64,000 nt of DNA from Parasponia andersonii (GCA_002914805.1 JXTB01000072.1:822425-886424); one strand, 5' to 3'; positions 24,192 through 36,428 are shown, numbered from the stretch's first letter. The notes: generated by a model from the sequence alone, not told the origin. A program made the numbers and translations.

Positions 24192-27100
24192 TTACCTAGT
24201 GCCTCCTGCCTTCTGCTTTGCTTTCTCAATAAGCGGTTTCAACTGCTTCTTTTCAGCAAGAATCTTAAGGAAGTTAAACAAAAAGGGTATGTAGTTGTGT
24301 TTCCTACGGATATTTTCCGTTCTCCATTTCTTGAATTTCTCCTCCTCTGTCACAATCTTATCAGTGGCAACCTCAATCCAGGCATTGACTTCTGAAAGAG
24401 ATTTGTTCAGCTCTTCAAATTTACTACCGTCAACCGGCCTATCCAACCTCGCGGCAGCCAGCTGCTGCAAAATACCCTCCCTTTTCCTCTGGAGCTCCTT
24501 GAGTTCAGCAGTATACATCTCTCTCCTGTTCTTGATAATTGCCAACAGATTGAATCTAATCTCACTCTTCGAGTACTTTTCAATGCGTTCCTGGATCACG
24601 GGTTGCACCATCCGCAGCCAATCCCTGTCACTGGGGCACTGTCCAAGGCTGATGGGTCCTTCCTTCAATCCGTCAAGTTCATACAGCATGCCATCAACAG
24701 GCAAATAGCTTATGAAATGGTACACATCATCATCTTTGCCGGCAGCCTTCTGCTCCTCAGGGATAAAAGGCTCAGGCCGTGCAAAACTATTATGTGCTAC
24801 ACGTATAGCTTCACTGTTATTTATGGCCAAACCTTTGAGTTCAGGAGGAAAATTCCTGGTAAAGTCTTTAAATTTTGACAGTTCAGGGCCAATGTCAATA
24901 TCTGGACTGTTCAACAGTATGGACAAAATTGCTTGGGTTGCACAAGCATTATTGATAACCTAAAAAGAGACCACAAAACACAATAAAGAGAGGAGAAGCT
25001 AATACATCTTCAATCCCGCATATCTATTCTCAATAGAACTAACCTGGCTTGCAAAAAACAAGTTAGGGTTTGGATCCTTAATTACGAGCCGGTCATCATT
25101 TTCCCCTGGACGCCATTTGAATAGGAATATCAACCCATATACAGGCCTGTAAATACGTGAGGGAGCAAAAACAAAAAACAGTGGTGCCATAAATAGCATA
25201 TATTTGAAGCACTGTTTACTGAGAATGTGGACATCAGCCTAGAATGAAAAATCTAAAATAGCCAAGCAACCTACCACAGCTCATTTAGAGAATCAAGGTC
25301 CAATGAATACAACTCCTCAACCTGCAAAAACATACCAAGGCATCATATGACCATTTGAAAAGTTCTAACTGCAACAACAATGAGAAATCCGTGAAGAAAA
25401 CATCCAGAGCTAAACAAATTGTTAATTACAAAAAAAAAAAAGGGACTAAAGTGACATTTAACAGTTAGAAGTGGCATATATAATTGAAAGATGGAAGGTT
25501 GAAAACAGCAAGTTGAAATTTATCTTTTACTTTTTTGTTCTAAGCAGAGTTTCCAGTTTATTGGGGTCATGTAGCCAGATGTAAGTTCTCCCTTTTAAGC
25601 AGCTCTTACATAGTATTTGATCAACTCCATCTACATTGGTTTGTCAAGATTTAACATTCTATGTTTAGTGGAAGGCTACAAAATGTAAATTGTTGCATAA
25701 ACAGATAAGAATACTCGGTGTAAAAGTAAGCACACAAAATACAAACAGAATCAAGGAAAAAAAAAAAAAACAAACAAACAGAATCCCTACATAGTAGAAG
25801 CAGCACATACAAAAAAAGAAAGCTTAAGACATGAAGAGATAAAAACAAATCATGAACTCAAAAGACTCAAAGGGATTCCATAACCCTGGAAAATTAAAAT
25901 AGAGAAGAGAAGGGGGAGCTTAGATCTTCAAAGTAGTGTTAATCAACAAAGATTTAGATTCTTAGATGTTCCACCAACTAAAAATAATTACAGATTGTCT
26001 AAAAGAACTGGTGGTCAGTTTTGCAGATTAAGTTGTCAATGTTACGCAAGTGACACTCCTATAACTTCTTCAAATGAAAAAGGATAAAAGAAACTGAAAA
26101 TTTTGGTTCCAGATAAGCAAATAATAGGATTGTCATATGTATGGCAAAAACTTCATAGAGAACATGATGCATGCAAATTATGCATGCATAAGTATGACGC
26201 ACGTAAATCTTCGCATCTTCACTTTTTCAAAAGGAAACATCATAAATTGGTTTCAGAAAGCATCATGTAGGTATGTTCTTGAAACAAGACTGAACTTCTC
26301 AATAACAAAATTATGATCAACAAGGCACATACACAGATATGCACAGCCAACATTCATTTACATGCACAATCAAGACCTATACATATCCAATCATATTCCA
26401 AATTATCTTGTGCCAGAAACCATGCATTGGATTATAAAAGAATCCTAAAATACTGCATTCTACAGATCCATATAGTAATAATTTTGACTACAAAAGGTCA
26501 GGAAAATACAATTCAAAGCCTCAAAGTTACATATATTGCAACAACTCAAATGTAGTAGATGTTTAAAAACTAAACAACAAAAGAAAAAAAAAAAAGTCTG
26601 TTTGAAAGATAGGCTTTATGAATTATTTTTTTTTCCAAATAAGAAACAAAACGTTTTATTAATGCTGAAAAACTGAAGTACATATGAAAGAAGAGGATAA
26701 GGTTTCCTCAATTACTAAACTACGTAAAATTAAAAAAAAAAAAAAACACCCTTCTAAACACCACTACACAAAGTGTTTTTCCAACTTAAAGTGATTAAAC
26801 AAAGCGGAACATCCCTGAATTATTTCGCCAGGGAAGCCTAAAGAAAAGCGAAAAACATAATCTTCTCTTAATCTTCTCCCATAAAGATAATAAATCTAAC
26901 TCCTTTCTCTTAAAAAGTATTGTTGTTCCTTTCTGACTAAATAACCACGAAAATGGCCATCACCACACAATACCACATTATAACAGCCATCTTACTCTAA
27001 CCAAAACTGCTTTATGATTGTTATTACATTACCTATATTTTACTACAAATCCAGCACTCCAACTTAAACTCTGGAATGAGAGAGCATTAGAACCACCTTT

Positions 27101-28133
27101 AACAAGAACTTCTAAGACTCAGAAAAATAACATTTTAAGAATTCATCTTATAACAACATACAAGTCATACTACCACTTCAAAATACTATGCACTTAGAGC
27201 CACGATGTTATGGAGAAAAAACAAAATTGAAGGGCAAAATTTTAGTTCCTAAGTAGCTAAATCCATCACATATTTGCGAAAAATATAAAAAGATTGTTTT
27301 AAATTGCTAGTTTGCTACTAAAATTTAACTTCAGCAGTACTGGTGATGTGCTTAGCATTAATCTGGTTTCCATTGAAAATATTAAGGTTTCAAAACCTAT
27401 GTGATCAATCAAGATTGCAAAAGTTTTGAGAAACTATTATTATGTGAAGCATATATATGCAACATCAACATAACATAAATGATAACATGAACTCCAAGAC
27501 AAGACCATTGCACAGGAAGCATATTAAAAATAATGTTATTTACATTGATGAAGGCTTACCTGCACGCCTTTAACTTGCATTTGCTGGATAAGTTCTGTGA
27601 AGACCCCTGAAACAAAATAAGATGAAGATAAGTTCTAGGATTTCCTTCATCATAGATATTATTTTGCTAAAGCATGTTGAAGATTTTGTAAGTAGAGGAA
27701 GTACATGAGGANTGGGGAGGAGTAAGCAACTAGTCTATAGCTTCTCCACAACAGTTAAAATGCCTAAAAGAGAGACACTAACCTAGAATATGTCCCTATA
27801 TAGAAATAGCCAATTCTGTTACACTTCCACAGTCCACATCCTATAGAAAAATCGAAAATAAAACCCGTTACCATAAAACGAGTAAATTCCTCTAAACACA
27901 AGCACTTCATCTAGTACCATGCATCAATATTGAGATCTCCACCATAGAATGTTTAGCATTCTCGCTCGACTCCAGTATCTTTAACATGGAATGAATTATC
28001 AAATAAGGTTTTAATAGTAAGAATTATTTCATCTCATCATCACAACACAATAGATTCACCAGTAACACAAAAGAAAATAATAAAACAAAGCTAACATCAT
28101 ACCTGGATCAGACTCAACTGTGCACCAAGACAT
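24192..28133 (-). CDS. UCH2: Ubiquitin C-terminal hydrolase of the UCH37/UCHL5 type (plant UCH2)
   Basis: Cysteine protease that cleaves ubiquitin from chains. UCH37 relatives work with the proteasome or chromatin complexes. Five exons on the minus strand: 28133-28103, 27606-27560, 25321-25275, 25146-25044 and 24959-24192. All introns are GT-AG, and the total is 996 bases (331 residues). It starts [11 protein letters not shown]. The catalytic set is visible: Gln76, Cys82 in VINNACATQ, His157 in [10 protein letters not shown] and Asp172 in YELDGL. The C-terminal third has the UCH37-like extension with coiled-coil helices ([20 protein letters not shown]) and a basic end ([13 protein letters not shown]). 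Nothing is broken. Intron 2 is long (2.2 kb). A leader intron precedes the start codon. UCH1 is a paralogue in Arabidopsis, so assignment to UCH2 rests on length and is less sure than the family. Confidence 0.94.
27712..27712. other. Ambiguous base (N)
   Basis: A single N in the context CATGAGGANTGGGGAGG, inside the first coding intron of the UCH gene. It does not affect the coding exons. Confidence 0.99.
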
Positions 28134-28150
28134 TATGGGAAATATTCTAT

Positions 28151-28538
28151 CTGCCAAAAAAAAAATTAATAATGAAACAGAAAAATTACTATGTATAATC
28201 GAAAAATAAAGAATAAAAAAAAATCTGCTAACCCGTTTCAAATTACTCATCTACATAAAATTAAACGAACACCCATTAACGAAATACATATACCCTCAAT
28301 TATGTATGATGATTTTGAATTTACAAATACCCAATAAAATAGTTTTTCAGATAAGAAAAGACTAGGTTATGGGTATGGCTTAAAATTACTTGGTTATAGT
28401 TGGCCAGAGATACTGCCGGAATGCTTATATGGGAGCCCTAAGAGGCTAAAACTCGTCGTTTAAAGGGGTCAACTGAAAAAAAAAACAAAACACTTGGAAT
28501 TGAGAGAGAGAGAGAGGGATGGAGAATTCTGAACTCAC
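28151..28538 (-). other. Leader intron of the UCH gene
   Basis: On the minus strand a donor CAGTTCTG|GTGAGTTC ends at 28539 and an acceptor TTTTTGGCAG lies at 28151, 17 bases before the start codon. A GA-rich tract follows the donor. The leader exon would lie in about 28539-28620, which is much richer in G and C than its surroundings. Confidence 0.6.
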
Positions 28539-28639
28539 CAGAACTGTTATAGGTTCCTCTCTACTTCGGGTTCTAGTCCCTCCCAGTCCGAGGTTTTGCT
28601 CCCCCACGCGGTGAAAATAAAAGGTCCGGGAACAAATTG

Positions 28640-30420
28640 GTAGAGATATAAATTAGAAAATAAATCACTAATCACTAATTTGATTAAAATCTCTTCTAAT
28701 TTAACTCGAAATATAGTTACAAAAGTCTCCCTTCAACTTTAGGTTAAATTAGACACCACATTAACAATAATAAATAGTTTGTCCATTAAAAAAAAATACA
28801 GTAATAAATACTAATAAAGATGATTTTAACGTTATATAAGATTTTTTTAGTATTATTATTTGAAATAAAGAGTTTTACTTAGTCGAGAATTGAGAACTTG
28901 ATATCAGGTTCGACTCACACCGAAATTAAGCGTAAAAATGTATGATTCTTAACGAGCGATGCGGATATTTAGTAATAGTATATATTTTCTTTTAATTTAT
29001 AATAAACAAAAATTATTAATTAAGTCTTATTCTTTAAAAAGATTAAGAAAAACTGAAAATAAAATATCTTATACATATAATAAATAAATAAGGTTTTGAA
29101 ATATTTACTACATGTTTATAGATTATCTTTTTAATGATATAAATAATAAATGGAAAATATGTTTAAGAAGATCACTTCAAATATTTTGTCCAATTTTTAA
29201 TTTTAAAAGAAGTCCAACTTTTAATCGGATGTAAACTATGTTTAATTGCTAAGTCATGAATTTTTATATTTCAATATGTGCCAAATCTAGGGATGTAAAC
29301 TTGTTTTAATGGTAGAATTATGTACGTCGGTATAGCTTCGAATCATAGTTACTCCAAATTATGTATAAATTTTATAATAATTTTTTTTTAAAAAAAATTT
29401 AGTGGTAGCTTATCTATATTAGAAAGGTTAATTTCAATTTAAACTTGTTTTTATATAAAAATTTATCACAATTTCACCAATAATATTTTCTTCTTACATA
29501 ACAATTAAAAACTATAGGCTTGTTTGGAGATAGTTTTTTTTTTAAAGGAAATGGAATGTAGAGATCTTTTCAAGCAGATTGTTGAGAAGATCCAACAATT
29601 ATTTTTATTTTAAAAGACAAAAAATAAAAAATAAAAATACATCTATGTAATCCCTATCCATTCACAACCATGCGAAAAAAAAAAGGACTAATATGAAATA
29701 AAAGAAAATCAGATAGTATTAAAACAAGAAAATTTCCAATAAGAAGTCAACAACCAGCACTAACATTATAATACAAAAATGATACAACTTTGAAAATGAG
29801 CATAATTAGACATAAAAAATATATAATGTAAAACAACAAACATGATTAGACACACAAATAACTTAATATTGAAAATGCACGCGATTAAGTACAAAAAAAA
29901 AACAAAATATTAGAACAAACATAATTATGCACAAAAAATATCATAAATCGAAAAGTGGCACAATATGCATGAAACTAGCATAGTATAAAAAATGGGTACT
30001 ATTAAACACGATAATAAACAAAGCATAATAAGCACATGAATGGGAACAATAATGGCTCCATCAATAAAAATGGTTATTTTAAAAGCTGTTGTGAAAAAAA
30101 AAAAATACATACTCTAATTTACCCAAAAAAAAACGTGCTTCTTAAAAAAATTATGCCCAAAGTTAGAAAAATTAATAAAATTTAAGATATATATAGAAAT
30201 ATATTATTTTTAAAAATTTATTTAAGAAAATAGTACTTTAAAAATATATTTTACCAGACTCGTTAGTTTAAGTAGCTTGATTCGTTATTTCAGGTACTTA
30301 TTAATTCATAGAATTTGGTTTCTATTTTTTTAAAGTAGTATTTTTGTAAATAAATCTATAATCTTTCAAAAAATTTCAAAATTGGGAAATTTTCAAATTT
30401 TTCAAAAGTTTACATATAAA
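28640..30420. other. Gene-free AT-rich spacer between divergent genes
   Basis: No coding exon was recognised. A pol III B-box-like word (GGTTCGACTC) occurs near 28905-28915 with no convincing A box at tRNA spacing. The remainder is A/T-rich repeats. Confidence 0.4.
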
Positions 30421-30424
30421 ATGA

Positions 30425-30765
30425 AAGGAGAAAAATTCATAAATATCTCTTTTTAAAACTATGTTTTCATAAATATCTATTTTTTATTTTTATTTCATAA
30501 ATACTTGTTTTCATAGGAGAAATATAGACCATCGTGCATTAAATGTATACCGTGATCTATATTTTATGAATAAAAGTTATATTAAAAATTGGTATATATT
30601 TTTAAATATATACTGTTCATATTTTATACATAAAATGCATACTGAATAAAATTTACATTATGAATACAAACTACTCATATTTTATATGAATTATGGGCCA
30701 TGAGAACGGGTATTATTGAAAATTCAATTAGAAACGGGTATTCATGAAAAAAGTAAAAAAAAAAT
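30425..30765. mobile_element. Possible small inverted-repeat element (MITE-like)
   Basis: The left end (AAAAATTCATAAATATCTCT) and the reverse complement of the right end (TTTTCATGAATACCCGTTTC) resemble each other for about 45 bases at perhaps two thirds identity. The interior has no gene. It ends just upstream of the SmD2 promoter. Boundaries and class are uncertain. Confidence 0.3.
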
Positions 30766-30789
30766 GAAATTTCGTCAATCCTCCACTTT

Positions 30790-30902
30790 ATTCGGCCCAT
30801 AGTGACTCATGGCAATGGGTTCTCTGTGGGCCCAAAACCCGAGTCGGCGGAAATCCCTATGTATGGCAGGTCTAGGGTTTTGTTAGTTGACACACTATAA
30901 AA
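30790..30902 (+). promoter_or_regulatory. SmD2 / snoRNA host promoter
   Basis: GGCCCA occurs near 30796 and TGGGCCC near 30829 (site II-type elements). A telo-box in the orientation TAGGGTTT is at 30873-30880, and a TATA box (TATAAAA) is at 30896-30902. Telo-box plus site II plus TATA is the usual layout for plant genes of the translation and snRNP/snoRNA machinery. Confidence 0.65.
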
Positions 30903-31074
30903 CCAAGCAGTCTTGGCTCTCTCCACCATATTCAAATTGTAGATCTCTCAGTCTGACTCTAGGAAAGGTAATGCATAAACCTCCTCTTGCCCCCTCCTCT
31001 AATTTTGTATTTTCCTTTCTTTATTTATTTATGCGATCTTGATTTTAGGTTTTTGTCTGTGAATGTCTTTGTTT

Positions 31075-31218
31075 AGGTTGATTTTAGGGTTTTGTTTTTG
31101 AATTCCCTCTGTTTGGGTTGATTTTAGGGTTTTGCTTGTGAATGCCCTCTTTTTAAGTTGATTTTAGGGTTTTGTTTTTGAATGCCCTCTGTTTAGGTTG
31201 ATTTTAGGGTTTTAGGTT
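31075..31218 (+). repeat. Tandem repeat with TTTTAGGGTTTTG core in the leader intron
   Basis: About three full units and one partial unit of 50-57 bases. Each has GTTGATTTTAGGGTTTTG, then TGTGAATGCCCTCT or close variants. The core resembles the telo-box. It may be simple duplication. Confidence 0.85.
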
Positions 31219-31225
31219 TCTGTGC

Positions 31226-31313
31226 GTCTCTAATGATGATCTAAGTTTAATGACTTTCGTTCTTCTGAGGAATTTTCGTGAGGAATGTTTATGGAGACCT
31301 GAACTGAAGAGAC
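31226..31313 (+). ncRNA. U59: Box C/D snoRNA U59, copy 1
   Basis: Terminal stem GTCTCT/AGAGAC. Box C ATGATGA is at 31233-31239, box D' CTGA at 31265-31268 and box D CTGA at 31304-31307. The guide before D' (ACTTTCGTTCTT) is complementary over 12 bases to AAGAACGAAAGT of 18S rRNA. By the D+5 rule it targets the second A of the GAA, the site served by yeast snR54 and human U59. The sequence before box D (TGGAGACCTG) can pair with CAGGTCTCCA of 25S rRNA. It is released from the SmD2 leader intron. Confidence 0.85.
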
Positions 31314-31693
31314 ATTATCTTGGTCGTAGTTTAATTTTGGTATTATTTATTCGTTACTTGCTGTAGACACTTTCTTTTCCCCCAAAATTAAATGTTTAGA
31401 ATGAGTTTTTCTTGGCTGTGGGTTAGGTTGATTTGCAGTTTCAAGTTTTGTTTTCTCTTTGATTTTACGTTCTATGGATTCCAGAAAGATACTAAACTAG
31501 AAATCTGGGTTATTTTTAATCTTGGGATTATACATTTAGTTTAAGGTCACCTGATTTTATTTGCAATTGGTTCTCACGGAGTTGTCTGTTATAGGTTACT
31601 TAGGTTTTTGATGGAGATAGAATTTCGGACTCTTGAATTTAGTTTTATTTGGAAATCTGTTGTGAATCAGTAGTTAAAGGACTTTAGAATAAT

Positions 31694-31779
31694 GCCTCTG
31701 AGGATGACCAAAATAAAACTTTCGTTCTTCCGAGATATGTTCCATGCGGAAAATTTTTGGAGACCTGAACTGAAGAGGC
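31694..31779 (+). ncRNA. U59: Box C/D snoRNA U59, copy 2
   Basis: Perfect terminal stem GCCTCT/AGAGGC. Box C is non-canonical (AGGATGA, 31701-31707), D' is CCGA (31730-31733) and box D is CTGA (31770-31773). The D' guide AACTTTCGTTCTT pairs over 13 bases with 18S rRNA, and the D guide TTGGAGACCTG pairs over 11 bases with CAGGTCTCCAA of 25S rRNA. The shared guides make it a paralogue of copy 1. The weaker boxes leave it open whether it assembles efficiently. Confidence 0.75.
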
Positions 31780-32104
31780 TGAGTTGATGGCTAAGTAACT
31801 GGGAAAAATTTGGGGTGTTTTATTCCTTGTCTCTTTTCACATATTTCTGGAATTTGACTTTTTTTTAGGATATTATGAGTAGTCCACTGGCGTAGTTTTC
31901 CCAATATCTTCTAAGCTTTCATGCATTCTATTTGGTTCATCGCTTATGTTTTCTTTATCCGGGAGTGATATTGGAACATAGTTATTTACTTTTTATTGCA
32001 AATAGTCCTGAAGTTGTCTCAATCCTCTCTAGGGAGAGTAGTTTTATGTTGTCTTTCAGTTCATGAACTTCTTTGGTTTAGATGTTTTATAAATTCTTGT
32101 ATTT

Positions 32105-32188
32105 GCCTCTGAGGATGAGCAGTTAATAACTTTCGTTCTTCCGAGATAACGCATGCGGAAAATTATTGGAGACCTGAACTGAAGAGGC
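32105..32188 (+). ncRNA. U59: Box C/D snoRNA U59, copy 3
   Basis: Same design as copy 2: stem GCCTCT/AGAGGC, box C-like AGGATGA, D' CCGA (32140-32143) and box D CTGA (32179-32182). The 13-base 18S guide and the 11-base 25S guide are both kept. It lies about 270 bases before the intron acceptor. Differences from copy 2 are confined mainly to spacer bases, as expected for selected guide RNAs. Confidence 0.78.
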
Positions 32189-32498
32189 TGAACTAGGTCA
32201 TATATAGAACAATACATATAAAATCTAGGGTATGAACGTGTGTTTGGCAGTGTTGCCATATTTATTTTTTCATTTTCTGCTATACCTGGTATTGAACCCT
32301 GGTCTATTATAAGGAACTGTTTCTGCTTTGACTATTTGTTCTCCTTCTTGTTTCAGTGAGTGTTCTACACTTCTACTTTTATTATTTTAACATTTGTTTC
32401 CAGATCACGTGTTTACTGTTTTAACTTGATATCTTTTGTTGTTTTGTGATGTCTAGTTCAAATCGAAGGTTTTGTTTGAGAGACATTCAGAGTTCATA

Positions 32499-33549
32499 AT
32501 GAGGTACTGATTAATGTGTTGTCTCTTTGCGCTTTTTACTTTTTCATCATCTTCGGATATTTTCTGCAATACTGACACTATCTTTTTCTGTTTTTGATTT
32601 TGTGGTTTTGCATTGCCAGTCGGCCAATGGAGGAAGATGTAAGTTAATTTCTCTTTCCCTAACTTATTGCACTCTTTAAATGTCTCTTTGTAACATTCTG
32701 TAGTAACAATTACATTCCCTTATCTTTCTGTCTTTTAGAGTAAGTAGTTTGTGGTTTCTTGAAAGTTAGGGCAGTGGCCTTGTTTATGTTTGATTTTGTT
32801 TGTTAATGGTGTTTCAATTTAATGCTCTTAAATGAAAAAATGGATGTTGCACATGTGAAACTGTGGAATTATTAACTCTTGTATAGTTGAAGGACATCCC
32901 AAGTAATTAGTAGTGAACATATTATAGTTTTTCAATAGCTATATAGACCAAGCAATAATCTGTCTCGTATTGGCCTTCTTCCCTTTGAGATGTCCATGTA
33001 ATGTTTGTAGTTTTGTTTTAGTTTTTCCTGATATTTCATTTTGTCAAATCATGCTGATGCTGATAGAAGTTGTTTGCTGCAGGTTGCAAAGACTGAGGAT
33101 GAGGAATTTAACACGGGACCACTTTCTGTTCTTATGATGAGTGTCAAAAACAACACTCAGGTAATGTTAGCTTATGGTTCATAGTTCTCTGTTCCTTTTG
33201 TGCTTAGTTTATCTCGAGTAAAATGTGATTTGTTTTTGTTTTAACACAGGTTCTCATTAACTGTCGCAACAACAAAAAGCTTCTTGGTCGAGTTAGAGCT
33301 TTTGACCGGCACTGCAACATGGTTCTTGAAAATGTTAGAGAGATGTGGACGGAGGTATTCATCTTTTATCCCCATCATACTTCAATTCATTCATTCATTT
33401 ATTTTAATTCATGACTTGGATTCATTGTTTAGGTACCAAAGACTGGGAAAGGTAAGAAGAAGGCCCAGCCGGTTAACAAAGACAGATTCATCAGTAAAAT
33501 GTTCCTGCGTGGAGATTCAGTTATCATAGTACTTAGGAATCCCAAGTGA
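32499..33549 (+). CDS. SMD2: Small nuclear ribonucleoprotein Sm D2
   Basis: Core Sm-ring protein of the U1, U2, U4 and U5 spliceosomal snRNPs. Five exons: 32499-32503, 32620-32638, 33083-33160, 33250-33354 and 33433-33549. All introns are GT-AG, and the total is 324 bases (107 residues). The first exon holds only five coding bases (ATGAG). The protein starts MSRPMEED and contains the Sm1 region ([39 protein letters not shown]), the lysine-rich loop typical of D2 ([12 protein letters not shown]) and the Sm2 motif ([16 protein letters not shown]) at the C-terminus. It is nearly identical to Arabidopsis SmD2, apart from the N-terminus, and is surely functional. The long leader intron carries three U59 snoRNAs. 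It diverges from the UCH gene, 4 kb away. Confidence 0.97.
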
Positions 33550-36428
33550 GATATTATGCCTGACGGCAACAACTGAAAAACTGAGTACTGTTCATTTGGA
33601 AAGTAGATTTTGTTTATGGCAGAAACAGTCCTAGTAACACCTGTAATGTGAATTTACCTGGTCTGCATCTTGGTAACTAATTGTCAGTGACGTGAGACCA
33701 TTGATCAGGCCCCCTCCGTTGGAGAGAAAAGGGCTGGTTGGGTTGCCATCCTTGTAGTTAGTTTAAATGATTATTCTTGATCTGTACATTTGGTTCTTAG
33801 TTGAAGAGTTAAATACCTGAGTTTTTGTTTTTAATCGTTTTTGTTTTGTTTTGTTCTCTCTTTTTTGTCTGTTTTTTTCCCTTCTTGGGAATTGATTACT
33901 AATTCGACTGAAAAAGCTAATTATTGATAAAAGTTATATGAGCTGATGCGACTTTATTTACGGGTATGACTTACATGTGAAGTTATCAATCATCGGAAAA
34001 AAAAAGCTTGTAATACCGCTCTTAAGAACTCTGAACTGATTAAATAGCAGAGCTCAGTTCGACTATTTTGCTTGCTTGTTTTCGTTGTACGCTTTGTTCT
34101 TTCTGCTCCGGTTTGTCCTTAGCTGGGCAGCGGTTGTCATTATCGTCAATTTTTTTTGGTCCGGAGGTCCATATGTATCACAAACGACGTCCTTTTTCCT
34201 AGATATTGAGATTTGGATCCTTGTCCAAGCAGGGATAATTCATGGAAATCCGACTTGGTTGGGGTAATTTTATTGCTGACTCCACAACGCCCCAATTAGC
34301 CTATTCTAATATACATCATTGGAATGGCCCATTTAGTATTTGATATCATGATACAAGACCCTCTTGTTTTTGACATTTTCGATAACCAAGTCTTAAACGT
34401 CCATTCTTCCATTTAATTTATAACTCATTTCATTCCATCCCATCGGTTTAAATTTCCTTTCGCATGAGGCAACCATTTATGTTATTTTCCAAGTTAAGAT
34501 TGCTAATTAGATCTAGGTTAAATATAATAATGATCCTGAATTATTCTTATCACATTACTTTACTTTTCATAGTTTTTATAATACATAATAATTATCTCTA
34601 AATTATATAATTATTATACCAAACAAATTATTAGTTTTTTAATAGAAAATAATCATTGGATAAAACGTATAATTGAGCGTTATTTACTTGTTGCTTTTAT
34701 GAGTCAATAGTTGGTGAAAAAAATGTCATTAATACAATAATTACACAAGTTTTGGTAGTTTATTGTGTTAGTTAAAAATTCAAAATATCATTCTTTACTA
34801 CAGTTATCAAACTATGTGCTCTATAATAATTTATTTCTGTAAAATATTTAACAGTTTGTGACAAATGGTTCATTGTTGTAATGGAAAACACTACATATCC
34901 TAACTTTTATGACAAATTTTTTGTACCAATACATGTGGTATATAAGTTATTATCGAATTAGTGTGTTAAAACTTACCACAAATAGATTAAACATTTTCAC
35001 TAATTGAATAGTGACAAATAACATGTCATATATGTTAAATACAAAAATTAGTACTTCAAGCATTATCCTTGTTACAATAATTACTTAATAAAAGGAGTAT
35101 TAATATGTAAGTAGAAATGGGGATAAATGATATTACATGCATCATTAACCCGGGAATATTACAGTCCTTTTAACTCTAGTGGATAAAGTGGTTAAAATAG
35201 CCTGCAACTTGTTAAGTTCCATATTTCTTCATCCAATTTTTGATTTTTTTTTTAATGGAGCACTGACTTGTGTAGTTAGTAGTGTCTCAACGCTGTAATT
35301 TTAAATAAACCTCGCCACTTCTTTACCGAATTGTTAATGTTGTCAATCGTGCCTGGTAAGGCCAATCCGAGTAGTTCCCATCGTTCCCATTAGCATTAGA
35401 GAATACAATTAGAGATTTCAACATAGTTTCCTCAGTATCGATTGACGTAGCAAGTGAATCAGCCCGTATTAATATAACTAATCCCAAAAGTCGGGTCATT
35501 AAGGTTAAAGAATAATATTAGAGATTCTACCTTAGCCTTTTCAGTATCAATTGACATAGCAAGTGAATAAACTATGTATTAACTTATTAAACCCGAAAGT
35601 TTGGTTGAAGGCACAGTTGGGATGGTAAAAACACGCCAGTATAGAAAATGATACGCATTACGAACAAGATACATAGGGGCACGCCTCCTCCACACTCGTT
35701 CCCTATACAGGTGAACCAAGCAAAAAAGTTGAAAATGAGGTCGATGCTAAAAACAACCAAAGGAAAAGAACCGATTCTAGTTGTAGATGTAACATTTTGT
35801 TTGTTTTGTAGCACGTAACCATATTATTAGTGCTTCAAAAATATCATAAGTAAGCCCACGTTTCTCAAAAATCAATGTAGTGGGAACCGTATAGATGAAT
35901 GAAGTCAAAGTCGTGCTTGCTCATGTTGTATTGTATGAAAAATAATGATTGATTCTAATTTTTGGATTTTCATTATAATTTATATGTGTATTTTTGTGCC
36001 ATTTTTAAATTTATATATGATTGATTTACGTGCAAAGGTTATACTACCATTAAATATATTTTACTTCAGAGTTTCTTTAATTGATCTTGTGAAACAATTT
36101 GGAGTTATTTTGCGAGTTATCATTGATGTGTTTGGTATACTTACACTTGCTATGAAGTTTGGTGTGATACATATTTATGTTACCGAGATTATCAAAACGA
36201 ATACGAGTAGTACTTAATACCAACTTATTTATAACTATTACAGTGACAGTGCCTGAATAAATTTGCAGTGTGGTTATAGGACAAGCTTTTTTTAAATCCA
36301 ACGGTGACACAAAATCTATCTAAAACTTTATAATGGTACTCTAAATTACAATAAAGTACACTCTAGAACGTGTCTTGAAGAATTTATGTAGAAAATCATT
36401 TGTTTCGTCTTTGCTTTCCTGTTATCGT
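33550..36428. other. SmD2 3' region and gene-free spacer
   Basis: From 33550 to about 33900 lies the likely 3' untranslated region. After that the DNA is AT-rich with no recognised gene. Open frames at 34076-34267 and 35945-36217 have no family resemblance. Confidence 0.4.
35395..35612. repeat. Tandem duplication of a ~107-base unit
   Basis: The two units share AGAGATT(C/T), CAGTATC(G/A)ATTGAC(G/A)TAG, CAAGTGAAT and TATTAA..T, with about three quarters identity. Function unknown. Confidence 0.65.

Larger units (their letters stand above)
30968..32456 (+). other. Leader intron of SmD2, snoRNA host
   Basis: The donor AGGAAAG|GTAATGC follows a 40-70 base leader exon. The acceptor GATGTCTAG ends at 32456, shortly before the start codon at 32499. 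The intron carries a four-copy tandem repeat and three box C/D snoRNAs. Confidence 0.65.

Noticed and set aside
24295..24963. Several plus-strand open frames
   Set aside because: They are antisense shadows of the last UCH exon.
28900..28920. GGTTCGACTC B-box as a tRNA gene
   Set aside because: No A box at the right spacing and no cloverleaf arms were found. At most it is an old SINE fragment.
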